From positions 28,728-92,727 of the forward strand of contig UBUL01000010.1 of the NCBI GenBank assembly GCA_900468625.1: a DNA stretch of 64,000 nucleotides, read 5' to 3'. This document shows, piece after piece, positions 53,358 to 61,104 of this stretch (position 1 is its first letter; every line of letters starts with the position of its first letter). A program made the translations under genes and the position numbers. This stretch comes from Hyphomicrobiales bacterium. GTDB taxonomy: Bacteria; Pseudomonadota; Alphaproteobacteria; Rhizobiales; Rhizobiaceae. The notes beneath the pieces are model-generated. The model did not search any database, was not told the origin of the DNA, and worked only from the letters and a program-made list of their open reading frames with translations.

Positions 53358-54291
53358 TACTATTACTCTCAAGAATGCGAACGGCGGTGCGGCCTTGACG
53401 GACAAGACGCTCTCCGGACCGAGCGGCCGCAAGCCGCGCCGGGTGATTTCGGGCCGCAACATCATGCTTTACGGCACGCTCTTCGTTGCCGCGGCCTATT
53501 ATCTGTTGCCGCTGTACGTGATGATCGTCACCTCGCTGAAGGGAATGCCGGAAATCCGGCTTGGCAACATCTTCTCGCCGCCGCTCGAAATCACGTTCGA
53601 ACCATGGGTGAAGGCCTGGGCAACGGCTTGCACCGGTCTCAATTGTGACGGTCTCTCCCGCGGCTTCTGGAATTCCGTGCGCATCACCGTGCCGTCCACG
53701 ATCCTCTCGATCGCGATTGCTTCGGTCAATGGCTATGCGCTCGCCAACTGGCGGTTCAAGGGTGCGGATTTCTTCTTCTCGATCCTCATCATCGGCGCGT
53801 TCATCCCCTATCAGGTAATGATCTATCCGATCGTCATCGTGCTGCGCGAAATCGGCATCTACGGTACGCTCAGCGGACTTATCCTGGTGCACAGCATCTT
53901 CGGCATGCCGATCCTGACCTTGCTGTTCCGCAATTATTTCGCATCGCTGCCCGTGGAGCTCTTCAAGGCTGCGCGCATCGACGGCGCCGGCTTCTGGCAG
54001 ATTTTCCTGCGCATCATGCTGCCCATGTCGCTGCCGATCTTCGTCGTCGCCATGATCCTGCAGATCACGGGTATATGGAACGACTTCCTGTTCGGCGTCG
54101 TTTTCACCAGGCCGGAATATTATCCGATGACCGTCCAGCTCAATAATATCGTCAATTCCGTCCAGGGCGTGAAGGAATACAACGTCAACATGGCGGCAAC
54201 GATCCTTACGGGCCTTGTTCCACTTATCGTCTATTTCGTCTCCGGACGGCTTTTCGTTCGGGGCATCGCCGCCGGCGCAGTGAAGGGGTGA
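53350..54291 (+). CDS. Sugar ABC transporter permease (MalG type)
   Basis: A 313-residue inner-membrane permease. A cytoplasmic tail of about 35 residues (SDTITLKNANGGAALTDKTL) precedes helix 1. Conserved MalG/UgpE features are YYLLPLYVMIVTSLKGMPEI, the mid-segment FIPYQVMIYPIVIVLREIGI and the EAA loop ELFKAARIDGAGFWQIFLRI near 204. The start may be this GTG-type codon at 53350, overlapping the upstream permease gene by 8 bases, which indicates coupled translation. The ATPase gene starts 4 bases downstream. Confidence 0.9.
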   Translation: MSDTITLKNANGGAALTDKTLSGPSGRKPRRVISGRNIMLYGTLFVAAAYYLLPLYVMIVTSLKGMPEIRLGNIFSPPLEITFEPWVKAWATACTGLNCDGLSRGFWNSVRITVPSTILSIAIASVNGYALANWRFKGADFFFSILIIGAFIPYQVMIYPIVIVLREIGIYGTLSGLILVHSIFGMPILTLLFRNYFASLPVELFKAARIDGAGFWQIFLRIMLPMSLPIFVVAMILQITGIWNDFLFGVVFTRPEYYPMTVQLNNIVNSVQGVKEYNVNMAATILTGLVPLIVYFVSGRLFVRGIAAGAVKG

Positions 54292-54294
54292 TCC

Positions 54295-55386
54295 ATGAAC
54301 AGCAGCGTTTCCATCAAAGACCTGTCCCTCGATTTCGGCGCGGTCACCGTTCTGAAGAACCTCAATCTCGAGATCAATGACGGCGAATTCCTGGTGCTTC
54401 TCGGTTCGTCGGGCTGTGGCAAGTCGACCTTGCTCAATTGCATTGCCGGCCTGCTCGACATCACAGAAGGCCAGATATTCATCAAGAACAAGAACGTCAC
54501 CTGGGAAGAGCCCAAGGATCGCGGCATCGGCATGGTGTTCCAGTCCTATGCCCTCTACCCGCAGATGACGGTCGAGAAGAACCTGTCCTTTGGCCTGCGC
54601 GTTGCCAAGGTGCCGCAGGCGGAAATCGACAAGCGCATCGCGCGTGCCGCCGAGATCCTGCAGATCCAGCCGCTGCTGAAGCGCAAGCCGGCCGAGCTTT
54701 CAGGCGGCCAGCGCCAGCGCGTCGCGATCGGCCGCGCCCTGGTGCGCGATGTCGATGTCTTCCTTTTCGACGAGCCGCTGTCGAACCTCGATGCCAAGCT
54801 GCGCTCGGAGCTGCGCGTGGAAATCAAGCGGCTGCACCAGTCGCTGAAAAACACGATGATCTACGTCACCCACGACCAGATCGAAGCGCTGACGCTCGCC
54901 GACCGCATCGCGATCATGAAGAACGGCGTCATCATGCAGCTCGACGATCCCACGACGATCTATAATGAACCGCGCAATCTTTTCGTTGCCGGCTTCATCG
55001 GATCGCCGTCGATGAACTTCCTCAAGGGCGAGCTGGTGAACCGTGAAGGCAAGGTCGTGTTCGCAACCAACGACGTGCTGTTTTCTCTCGATGGCTATAA
55101 GGCCGGCGAGGTTCTTCAAGCGGGCCGCAAGGTTGTGCTGGGCGTCCGTCCGGAGCACATCAAGGTCAACGAAGAGGGGGCGTCCGGCGGGGAAATTCAC
55201 AATGCTACCGTCGATATCGAGGAGCCGATGGGCGCCGACAATCTGCTCTGGCTCAAACATGCCGGCCATACCATGTCGGTTCGTGTCAACGGCGCCAGGC
55301 GCTTTGGCCCCGGTTCGGCAGTGAAACTCGGTTTTGACATGTCTCTGGCATCGCTCTTTGATGCCCAGACAGAACTCAGAATATGA
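54295..55386 (+). CDS. Sugar ABC transporter ATP-binding protein (MalK/UgpC type)
   Basis: A 363-residue ATPase. Walker [21 protein letters not shown] is near 37, the Q-loop MVFQSYALYPQMTVEKNLSF near 81, the signature LSGGQRQRVAIGRALVRD near 134, Walker B FLFDEPLSNLDAKLR near 157 and the switch histidine in YVTHDQIEALTLADR. The C-terminal TOBE regulatory region covers about 240-363 (VLGVRPEHIKVNEEG). MalK-type ATPases can serve several importers. It begins 4 bases after the MalG-type permease gene. Confidence 0.93.
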   Translation: MNSSVSIKDLSLDFGAVTVLKNLNLEINDGEFLVLLGSSGCGKSTLLNCIAGLLDITEGQIFIKNKNVTWEEPKDRGIGMVFQSYALYPQMTVEKNLSFGLRVAKVPQAEIDKRIARAAEILQIQPLLKRKPAELSGGQRQRVAIGRALVRDVDVFLFDEPLSNLDAKLRSELRVEIKRLHQSLKNTMIYVTHDQIEALTLADRIAIMKNGVIMQLDDPTTIYNEPRNLFVAGFIGSPSMNFLKGELVNREGKVVFATNDVLFSLDGYKAGEVLQAGRKVVLGVRPEHIKVNEEGASGGEIHNATVDIEEPMGADNLLWLKHAGHTMSVRVNGARRFGPGSAVKLGFDMSLASLFDAQTELRI

Positions 55387-55396
55387 TCTCATGCCC

Positions 55397-55417
55397 GGAG
55401 GCGGTCCGACCGCCTCC
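55397..55417 (+). other. Hairpin between ATPase and beta-mannosidase genes
   Basis: GGAGGCGGT-CCG-ACCGCCTCC, perfect 9-base arms, 11 bases after the ATPase stop. It has no U-run, so it more likely protects the upstream mRNA than terminates it. Confidence 0.45.
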
Positions 55418-55443
55418 ACCTTACAGCGGTCCGGGGAGGTCCG

Positions 55444-57936
55444 ATGTCGTCTTCGCTCAATGATAACTTCACCGTTGATCTGGCCGGGTCGTGGAGACTG
55501 ACATCTCCTGACAGCGATCATTCGCTTTCCATATCTCTACCCGGCGATGTCCATTCGGCCCTCCATGCAGAGGGGCTTATTCCCGATCCCTATTTCGCTC
55601 GCAACGAAGACGTCGTGCAGTGGGTCGCCAAGCAGGACTGGGAATTGACGCGCAGTTTTACGCTCGATGACGCCGATGGGGACTGGTATCTCGACATCGA
55701 CTATCTCGACACGATCGCCAGCGTCTATGTCAACGATGCGCTCGTGCTGGAGGCCAACAACTGCTTCCAGCGCTATCGCCCGGATGTTTCCAAAGCGCTG
55801 AAGACGGGCGAAAATATCATTCGCATCGTCCTGCACTCGAGCATTGCGGCCGGTGCCGCCCTGCAGGCGCAACAGCCTTTCTACATTCCCTACAGCACCG
55901 GCAATTCGCCGATCCCGAACGGCAACATGCTGCGCAAGCCGCAATGCCATTTCGGCTGGGACTGGAACATCGCGATCGCGCCGCTCGGCCTTTATGGCAC
56001 CATCGCGCTGAAGAAGCTCGAGATCGCCCGCATCGAAAATGTCGTCACGCAGCAGATTCATAATGACGACGGCTCGATCGACCTCAAGGTGACGGTAGCG
56101 CTGTTTGCCAAGGGGACGGGGATTGCGCAGCTCTACTTTTCGCTCGATGATGAGCGGGTGCGCCTCGACGTCGGCGTCAATGCCGGCGAAACGTCGATCA
56201 CCCATTTCTTCCATATCGACAAGCCCAGGCTCTGGTGGCCGGCCGGCAATGGCGAGCAGGTGCTTTATGCCTTGTCCGTGGAAACCAATTTCGAAACCGT
56301 CATGCGGCAGATCGGGCTGCGCACGATCGAGCTGATCACCACCGAGGATGAAGCGGGCAGTCGTTTTGCCTTGAAAATCAACGGCCGCGAGATCTTTGCC
56401 CGTGGGGCCAACTGGATTCCGGCCGATGCACTATTTTCCCGCTCCAACCCGGCTGCGACCGAGAATCTGCTGCAGTCCGCGGTCGATGCCAATATGAATG
56501 CGATCCGCGTCTGGGGCGGCGGCTTCTATGAGCATGACTGGTTCTACGACACCTGCGACCGCCTGGGGCTGATGGTGTGGCAGGACTTCATGTTCGCCTG
56601 CAATCTCTATCCGTCGACGAACGACTTCTTGGAGAATGTCGAGGCCGAGGTGGGCTACCAGGTGCGCCGGCTTGCGACACATCCCTCGATCGTTCTCTGG
56701 TGCGGTGACAATGAGCTGGTTGGCGCTCTCACCTGGTTCGAGGAGTCCCGCAAAGATCGGGATCGCTATCTCGTCTCCTACGACCGCTTGAACAGGACCA
56801 TCGAGACGGCGATGAAGAAGGCGTTGCCGGATGCAATCTGGTGGCCGTCGAGCCCGGCTTCGGGTTATCTCAATTTCGGCGACGCCTGGCACGCCGATGG
56901 CTCCGGCGACATGCATTACTGGTCGGTCTGGCACGAGAACAAGTCTTTCGACAATTATCGGACCGTGCGCCCACGCTTCTGCTCGGAATTCGGCTTCCAG
57001 TCCTATACTTCGCTGCCCGTCATCAAGACCTATGCCGAGGCGAAGGATATGAACATCGCTTCCCCGGTCATGGAACTGCACCAGAAGAATGCCGGCGGCA
57101 ACGAGCGTATCGCCGGCACGATGTTCCGCTACTTCCGCTTCTCGAAGGATTTTCCGAATTTCGTCTATCTGAGCCAGGTCCAGCAGGGCCTCGCGATCAA
57201 GACGGCCGTTGAATATTGGCGGTCGCTGAAGCCGCATTGCATGGGCACCATCTATTGGCAGCTGAATGACACCTGGCCGGTGGCCTCCTGGTCCAGCCTG
57301 GATTACGGCGGCCGATGGAAGGTGATGCACTATCTGGTGCGCCGCTTCTTCCAGCCCGTGTCCGTCGCGGCAATTCCCTCGGAAGACAACAAGACGATCC
57401 GCTTCTCTCTGGTCAACGATACCAATGCCGACGTGGTGGTCGATATTTCGGTGTCGCTGCTCAAGCTCGATGGCGAGCGCGTGCCGCTGGCGACGGCGCA
57501 TGCCGTCTGTACGCCGGATGCGGCCGTTACGGCATTGTCGATCGATGCGGATCAGATGCCGGCCGACTGCCTGCTGGCGTGGCGTTTCACCGCATCGAAT
57601 GGAATGGGCGGCGACGGGCACTATGTCCACGGCACCTACAAGGCGCTCGAGCTTCAGCCTGCCGGCTTGACGTTGCTGAGCGAGGAGAGGGAGGAAAACG
57701 GGACGGTGGAACTCACCGTCACCGCAAAGGGACTTGCGCTGTTCGTGATGATCGAGAGCGATGCCGAGGGACGCTATTCCGACAACGCCTTCGATCTTGC
57801 CGCCGGCGAGAGCCGCCGCATCGTCTTTACGCCCGCCAAGCCGCTCGCAAGTGGCGTGCCGGACTTCCGCATCTACGATTTACAATCCAGCCAGTCGGTG
57901 CCCAGCCAGTCGGTGGCCAGCCAGTCGGCGGATTGA
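55444..57936 (+). CDS. GH2 beta-mannosidase
   Basis: An 830-residue glycoside hydrolase family 2 enzyme without signal peptide, so it acts on imported substrate in the cytoplasm. The sugar-binding domain covers about 1-180, the Ig-like domain 185-290 and the catalytic barrel 300-630, then C-terminal beta domains. Acid/base is Glu424 (WCGDNELVGAL) and the nucleophile Glu515 (FCSEFGFQSY). The context WGGGFYEHDWFYDTCDRLG and the NE/EFGFQS pair are typical of beta-mannosidases rather than beta-galactosidases. The extreme C-terminus has three SQSV-like repeats encoded by tandem 15-base units. Confidence 0.9.
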   Translation: MSSSLNDNFTVDLAGSWRLTSPDSDHSLSISLPGDVHSALHAEGLIPDPYFARNEDVVQWVAKQDWELTRSFTLDDADGDWYLDIDYLDTIASVYVNDALVLEANNCFQRYRPDVSKALKTGENIIRIVLHSSIAAGAALQAQQPFYIPYSTGNSPIPNGNMLRKPQCHFGWDWNIAIAPLGLYGTIALKKLEIARIENVVTQQIHNDDGSIDLKVTVALFAKGTGIAQLYFSLDDERVRLDVGVNAGETSITHFFHIDKPRLWWPAGNGEQVLYALSVETNFETVMRQIGLRTIELITTEDEAGSRFALKINGREIFARGANWIPADALFSRSNPAATENLLQSAVDANMNAIRVWGGGFYEHDWFYDTCDRLGLMVWQDFMFACNLYPSTNDFLENVEAEVGYQVRRLATHPSIVLWCGDNELVGALTWFEESRKDRDRYLVSYDRLNRTIETAMKKALPDAIWWPSSPASGYLNFGDAWHADGSGDMHYWSVWHENKSFDNYRTVRPRFCSEFGFQSYTSLPVIKTYAEAKDMNIASPVMELHQKNAGGNERIAGTMFRYFRFSKDFPNFVYLSQVQQGLAIKTAVEYWRSLKPHCMGTIYWQLNDTWPVASWSSLDYGGRWKVMHYLVRRFFQPVSVAAIPSEDNKTIRFSLVNDTNADVVVDISVSLLKLDGERVPLATAHAVCTPDAAVTALSIDADQMPADCLLAWRFTASNGMGGDGHYVHGTYKALELQPAGLTLLSEEREENGTVELTVTAKGLALFVMIESDAEGRYSDNAFDLAAGESRRIVFTPAKPLASGVPDFRIYDLQSSQSVPSQSVASQSAD
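57886..57930 (+). repeat. Tandem 15-base repeat at 3' end of beta-mannosidase gene
   Basis: Three near-identical units based on CCAGCCAGTCGGTG(C/G) encode a Ser-Gln-Ser repeat directly before the stop codon. Copy number could change by slippage without affecting the catalytic domain. Confidence 0.8.
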
Positions 57937-57943
57937 GTTATCG

Positions 57944-57963
57944 CGCCGTTAAGACGGCGTTTT
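57944..57963 (+). terminator. Weak terminator-like hairpin after beta-mannosidase gene
   Basis: CGCCGT-TAAG-ACGGCG followed by TTTT, 7 bases after the stop. A 6-base stem with a short U-run suggests partial termination within the operon. Confidence 0.5.
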
Positions 57964-58014
57964 CGGGGCCACAAGCCCAAGACAGACGGCCCGAAGGCCA
58001 TTGGAGGAGTATCT

Positions 58015-58776
58015 ATGACGAAACTTGGATTTCAGCTTTATAGCGCCCGCAATTTCCAGCCCTATTCGGAGATCTTCGTAAAGCTCGGCAAGGCCGGTTA
58101 TGCCGAAGTGGAAGGTTTTGGCGGCATCTATGCCGATCTGGATGAGGCCGGTCTCAAGAACCTGCGCGCTGAACTCGACAAGAACGGCCTGCGGATGGCA
58201 AGCGGCCATTTCAGCCCGGATTTTCTCGACGGCGAAGTGCAGAAGTCGCTTACCATCGCCAAGACCCTCGGCATGGATTCGATCTACGCTCCGCACATTG
58301 CTGCCGACCAGCGCCCCACCGACGCAGCAGGCTGGCGTACTTTCGGCAAACGTCTGCATGAAATGAGCAAGCCTTACAAGGACGCGGGCTTCGAATTCGG
58401 CTGGCACAATCACGACTTCGAATTCGTCAAGCAGGCGGACGGCTCGCTGCCGATCGAGCAGATATTCGAAGGCGCTCCGGATATTTCCTGGGAAGCCGAT
58501 ATCGCCTGGGTCATCCGCGGCGGCGGCGATCCCTTCGCCTGGATCGAAAAGTTCGGTCCGCGCATCACATCCGTTCACGTCAAGGACATTGCACCGGCTG
58601 GCGAGAACAAGAACGAGGATGGCTGGGCCGATGTCGGTCACGGCACGGTTCCGTGGGCAAGGCTGCTCAAGGCGCTCGCCAGCACCAGGGCCAAGCATTT
58701 CGTCGTCGAGCATGACAATCCGAGCGATGTCGATCGCCTGATCACGCGCTCCATCGCATCCTTCAAGAGCTTTTGA
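58015..58776 (+). CDS. Sugar phosphate isomerase/epimerase (xylose-isomerase-like TIM barrel)
   Basis: A 253-residue TIM-barrel protein of the AP-endonuclease 2/IolE/hydroxypyruvate isomerase superfamily. Metal-binding residues are likely in AGFEFGWHNHDFEFVKQ (near 125), ISWEADIAWVIRGGGDP (near 160), TSVHVKDIAPAG (near 188) and FVVEHDNPSDVDRL (near 228). Such enzymes isomerise, epimerise or act on keto-sugars; the exact reaction is not readable. TTGGAGGAG precedes the ATG. The Gfo/Idh oxidoreductase gene starts 12 bases later, a pairing seen in systems that handle oxidised sugars. Confidence 0.87.
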   Translation: MTKLGFQLYSARNFQPYSEIFVKLGKAGYAEVEGFGGIYADLDEAGLKNLRAELDKNGLRMASGHFSPDFLDGEVQKSLTIAKTLGMDSIYAPHIAADQRPTDAAGWRTFGKRLHEMSKPYKDAGFEFGWHNHDFEFVKQADGSLPIEQIFEGAPDISWEADIAWVIRGGGDPFAWIEKFGPRITSVHVKDIAPAGENKNEDGWADVGHGTVPWARLLKALASTRAKHFVVEHDNPSDVDRLITRSIASFKSF

Positions 58777-58787
58777 GGCACTTCCAC

Positions 58788-59921
58788 ATGACTAAGGAAC
58801 TTGGCGTCGGCATCATCGGATGCGGCAACATCTCAACGACCTACTTCTCGCTCGCACCGCTCTTCAGCGGTCTGAAGGTGCTGGCCTGCGCGGATATCAA
58901 CATGGATGCGGCGCGGGCACGCGCTGAGGAATACAGGGTCAAGGCTCAGACCATCGACGAGCTGCTCGCCAATGACGAGCTCGATGTCGTCGTCAACCTG
59001 ACTATTCCGGATGCGCATTTCCCGGTTTCCAAGCGCATTCTCGAAGCCGGCAAGCACGTCTACTCCGAAAAGCCGCTCGTGCTGACGCTGGAGCAGGGCG
59101 AAGAGCTGCGCCGCATCGCCAAGGAAAAGGGGCTGGCCGTCGGCTGCGCTCCGGACACTTTCCTCGGCGGCGCACATCAGCTGGCCCGCAAATTCATCGA
59201 TGACGGCGGTATCGGCCGCATCACTTCCGGCTCTTGCCATGTGATGAGCCCCGGCATGGAAATGTGGCATCCGAACCCGGACTTCTTCTTCCTGCCCGGC
59301 GGCGGCCCGATCCTCGATCTCGGCCCTTATTACGTCGCCAATCTGATCAACCTGATCGGCCCGGTGAAGCGTGTCGGTGCCATGACCTCCATGGCGTCGC
59401 CGACCCGTACGATCACCAGCCAGCCGCGCAATGGCGAGATCATTCCGGTCAAGACGCCGACGACGATCCAGGCTCTGCTCGAATTCGTCAGCGGCGCCCG
59501 GATCACGCTGACGGCGAGCTGGGATGTCTGGTCGCACCGCCATGCCAATATGGAGCTCTACGGCACCGAGGGTTCGCTCTACGTGCCCGATCCCAACTTC
59601 TTCGGCGGCACCGTCGAGGCAAGCGGCCGCGACAAGGATATCAAGCCGCTGGAAAACTGGGCGCATCCTTTTGGCATCGTCAATCAGGAAAGCCCGAACG
59701 GTTCGCGCGCCAACTACCGTACGGCCGGCCTTGCCGACATGGCAGCATCGCTGATCGACGGACGCGATGCCCGTTGCTCGCTCGACCGCACCCTGCACGG
59801 CGTCGATGTCATGACCTCGATCCTGAAGTCGGGCGAGGAGGGCCGTTTCATCGATCTGACCACGACCTGCACGCAGCCGGCGGCCCTCGGCATCGAAGAG
59901 GCGCAGGCGCTCTTGAAGTAA
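58788..59921 (+). CDS. Gfo/Idh/MocA family oxidoreductase
   Basis: A 377-residue NAD(P)-dependent sugar dehydrogenase-like protein. The N-terminal Rossmann fold opens GVGIIGCGNISTTYFSLAPL (residues 6-25), and the family motif SEKPLVLTLEQGEEL near 95 contains the catalytic-region lysine. The second domain has GPILDLGPYYVANLINLIG, where Asp and Tyr are the expected substrate-site residues. Relatives oxidise the ring hydroxyl of sugars, for example ThuB makes 3-keto-disaccharides in rhizobia. The ATG at 58788 with GAGG is chosen; a TTG five codons earlier overlaps the previous stop. A strong terminator follows. Confidence 0.89.
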   Translation: MTKELGVGIIGCGNISTTYFSLAPLFSGLKVLACADINMDAARARAEEYRVKAQTIDELLANDELDVVVNLTIPDAHFPVSKRILEAGKHVYSEKPLVLTLEQGEELRRIAKEKGLAVGCAPDTFLGGAHQLARKFIDDGGIGRITSGSCHVMSPGMEMWHPNPDFFFLPGGGPILDLGPYYVANLINLIGPVKRVGAMTSMASPTRTITSQPRNGEIIPVKTPTTIQALLEFVSGARITLTASWDVWSHRHANMELYGTEGSLYVPDPNFFGGTVEASGRDKDIKPLENWAHPFGIVNQESPNGSRANYRTAGLADMAASLIDGRDARCSLDRTLHGVDVMTSILKSGEEGRFIDLTTTCTQPAALGIEEAQALLK

Positions 59922-59940
59922 GCGCAGGAAGAGCTAGTTT

Positions 59941-59971
59941 GCGCGCGGGTGACCAACCCCGCGCGCTTTTT
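59941..59971 (+). terminator. Strong intra-operonic terminator
   Basis: GCGCGCGGG and CCCGCGCGC form a 9-base stem with an 8-base loop, followed by TTTTTC, 20 bases after the oxidoreductase stop and 20 before the aldo/keto reductase start. Confidence 0.85.
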
Positions 59972-59991
59972 CATCTCGAAGGAATTCCACC

Positions 59992-61023
59992 ATGGCCTGG
60001 CAACCGGCATCCGATCGCTATTCAAAAATGAAGTACAACAGGACCGGCCGTTCCGGTCTGAAGCTGCCGGCGGTCTCGTTGGGGCTCTGGCACAATTTCG
60101 GCGGCGATACGCCGCATGACCGCAAGATCGACATGTGCCGCACGGCCTTTGATCTCGGCATTACCCATTTCGACCTCGCCAACAATTACGGGCCGCCTCC
60201 GGGCAGCGCCGAGACCGCGTTCGGCGAGATCCTGCGCACGGACTTCGCCGGCCTGCGCGACGAGCTCATCATCTCCTCCAAGGCAGGTTACGACATGTGG
60301 TCTGGTCCTTATGGCGAATGGGGCAGCCGCAAATATCTGATCGCCTCCTGCGACCAGAGTCTGAAGCGCATGGGCCTCGACTATGTCGACATCTTCTACT
60401 CCCACCGCTTCGACCCTGATACGCCGCTTGAGGAAACCTGCGGCGCGCTCGACCATATCGTCCGTTCAGGCAGGGCGCTCTATGTCGGCATTTCCTCCTA
60501 CAATTCGCAGCGTACGCGTGAGGCGGCCGCCATCCTCAAGGACCTCGGCACGCCATGCCTGATCCATCAGCCGAGCTATTCCATGCTCAACCGCTGGGTC
60601 GAGGATGATGGTTTGGTGGATACGCTCGAAGATCTCGGCATTGGCTCTATCGTCTTCTCGCCGTTGGCTCAGGGCATGCTCTCGACCAAATACCTTGGCG
60701 GCATTCCGGAAGACAGCCGCGCGGCGCAGAATCACTTCCTGAAGCGCGACTTCATCCGCCCGTCGATCATCGACAATATCAGAAAGCTCAACGAGATTGC
60801 CGAAAAGCGCGGCCAGACGCTTGCGCAGATGGCGATCGCCTGGGTGCTGCGTGGCGGCCGCATCACCTCGGCCCTGATCGGCGCCAGCCGTTCATCGCAG
60901 ATCGTCGATTGCGTCAAGGCGCTCGACAATCTCGAATTCACCGCCGAAGAACTGAAGCAGATCGATGTCTATGCCAAAGAGGCCGACATCAACCTCTGGG
61001 CCAAATCCGCGGAACGCGATTGA
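59992..61023 (+). CDS. Aldo/keto reductase (YghZ / L-glyceraldehyde 3-phosphate reductase type)
   Basis: A 343-residue NADPH-dependent cytoplasmic reductase. The tetrad residues are visible: Asp and Tyr in THFDLANNYGPPPGSAE (near 56-61), Lys in SSKAGYDMWSGPYGEWG (near 97) and His in YSHRFDPDTPLEETCGA (near 133). The NADPH-binding end is IGASRSSQIVDCVKALDN. WSGPYGEWGSRKYL and the NNYGPPPG loop match the YghZ group, which reduces L-glyceraldehyde 3-phosphate and other aldehydes. A start at an internal ATG (12 codons later) is possible. Terminators lie on both sides. Confidence 0.9.
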   Translation: MAWQPASDRYSKMKYNRTGRSGLKLPAVSLGLWHNFGGDTPHDRKIDMCRTAFDLGITHFDLANNYGPPPGSAETAFGEILRTDFAGLRDELIISSKAGYDMWSGPYGEWGSRKYLIASCDQSLKRMGLDYVDIFYSHRFDPDTPLEETCGALDHIVRSGRALYVGISSYNSQRTREAAAILKDLGTPCLIHQPSYSMLNRWVEDDGLVDTLEDLGIGSIVFSPLAQGMLSTKYLGGIPEDSRAAQNHFLKRDFIRPSIIDNIRKLNEIAEKRGQTLAQMAIAWVLRGGRITSALIGASRSSQIVDCVKALDNLEFTAEELKQIDVYAKEADINLWAKSAERD

Positions 61024-61034
61024 CGACCTTAAGG

Positions 61035-61061
61035 CGCCCGGAACCGGTTTCCGGGCGTTTT
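61035..61061 (+). terminator. Terminator after aldo/keto reductase gene
   Basis: CGCCCGGAA-CCGGT-TTCCGGGCG, a perfect 9-base stem, followed by TTTTACTT. It lies within the glycoside locus before the GH43 gene. Confidence 0.85.
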
Positions 61062-61104
61062 ACTTACATTGCCGCTCATCGTGTTCTCTGGAGGAGGGAG
61101 TTTC

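Noticed and set aside
56431..57630. 399-residue ORF antisense to the beta-mannosidase
   Set aside because: The sense frame carries both catalytic glutamates; no support for the antisense frame.
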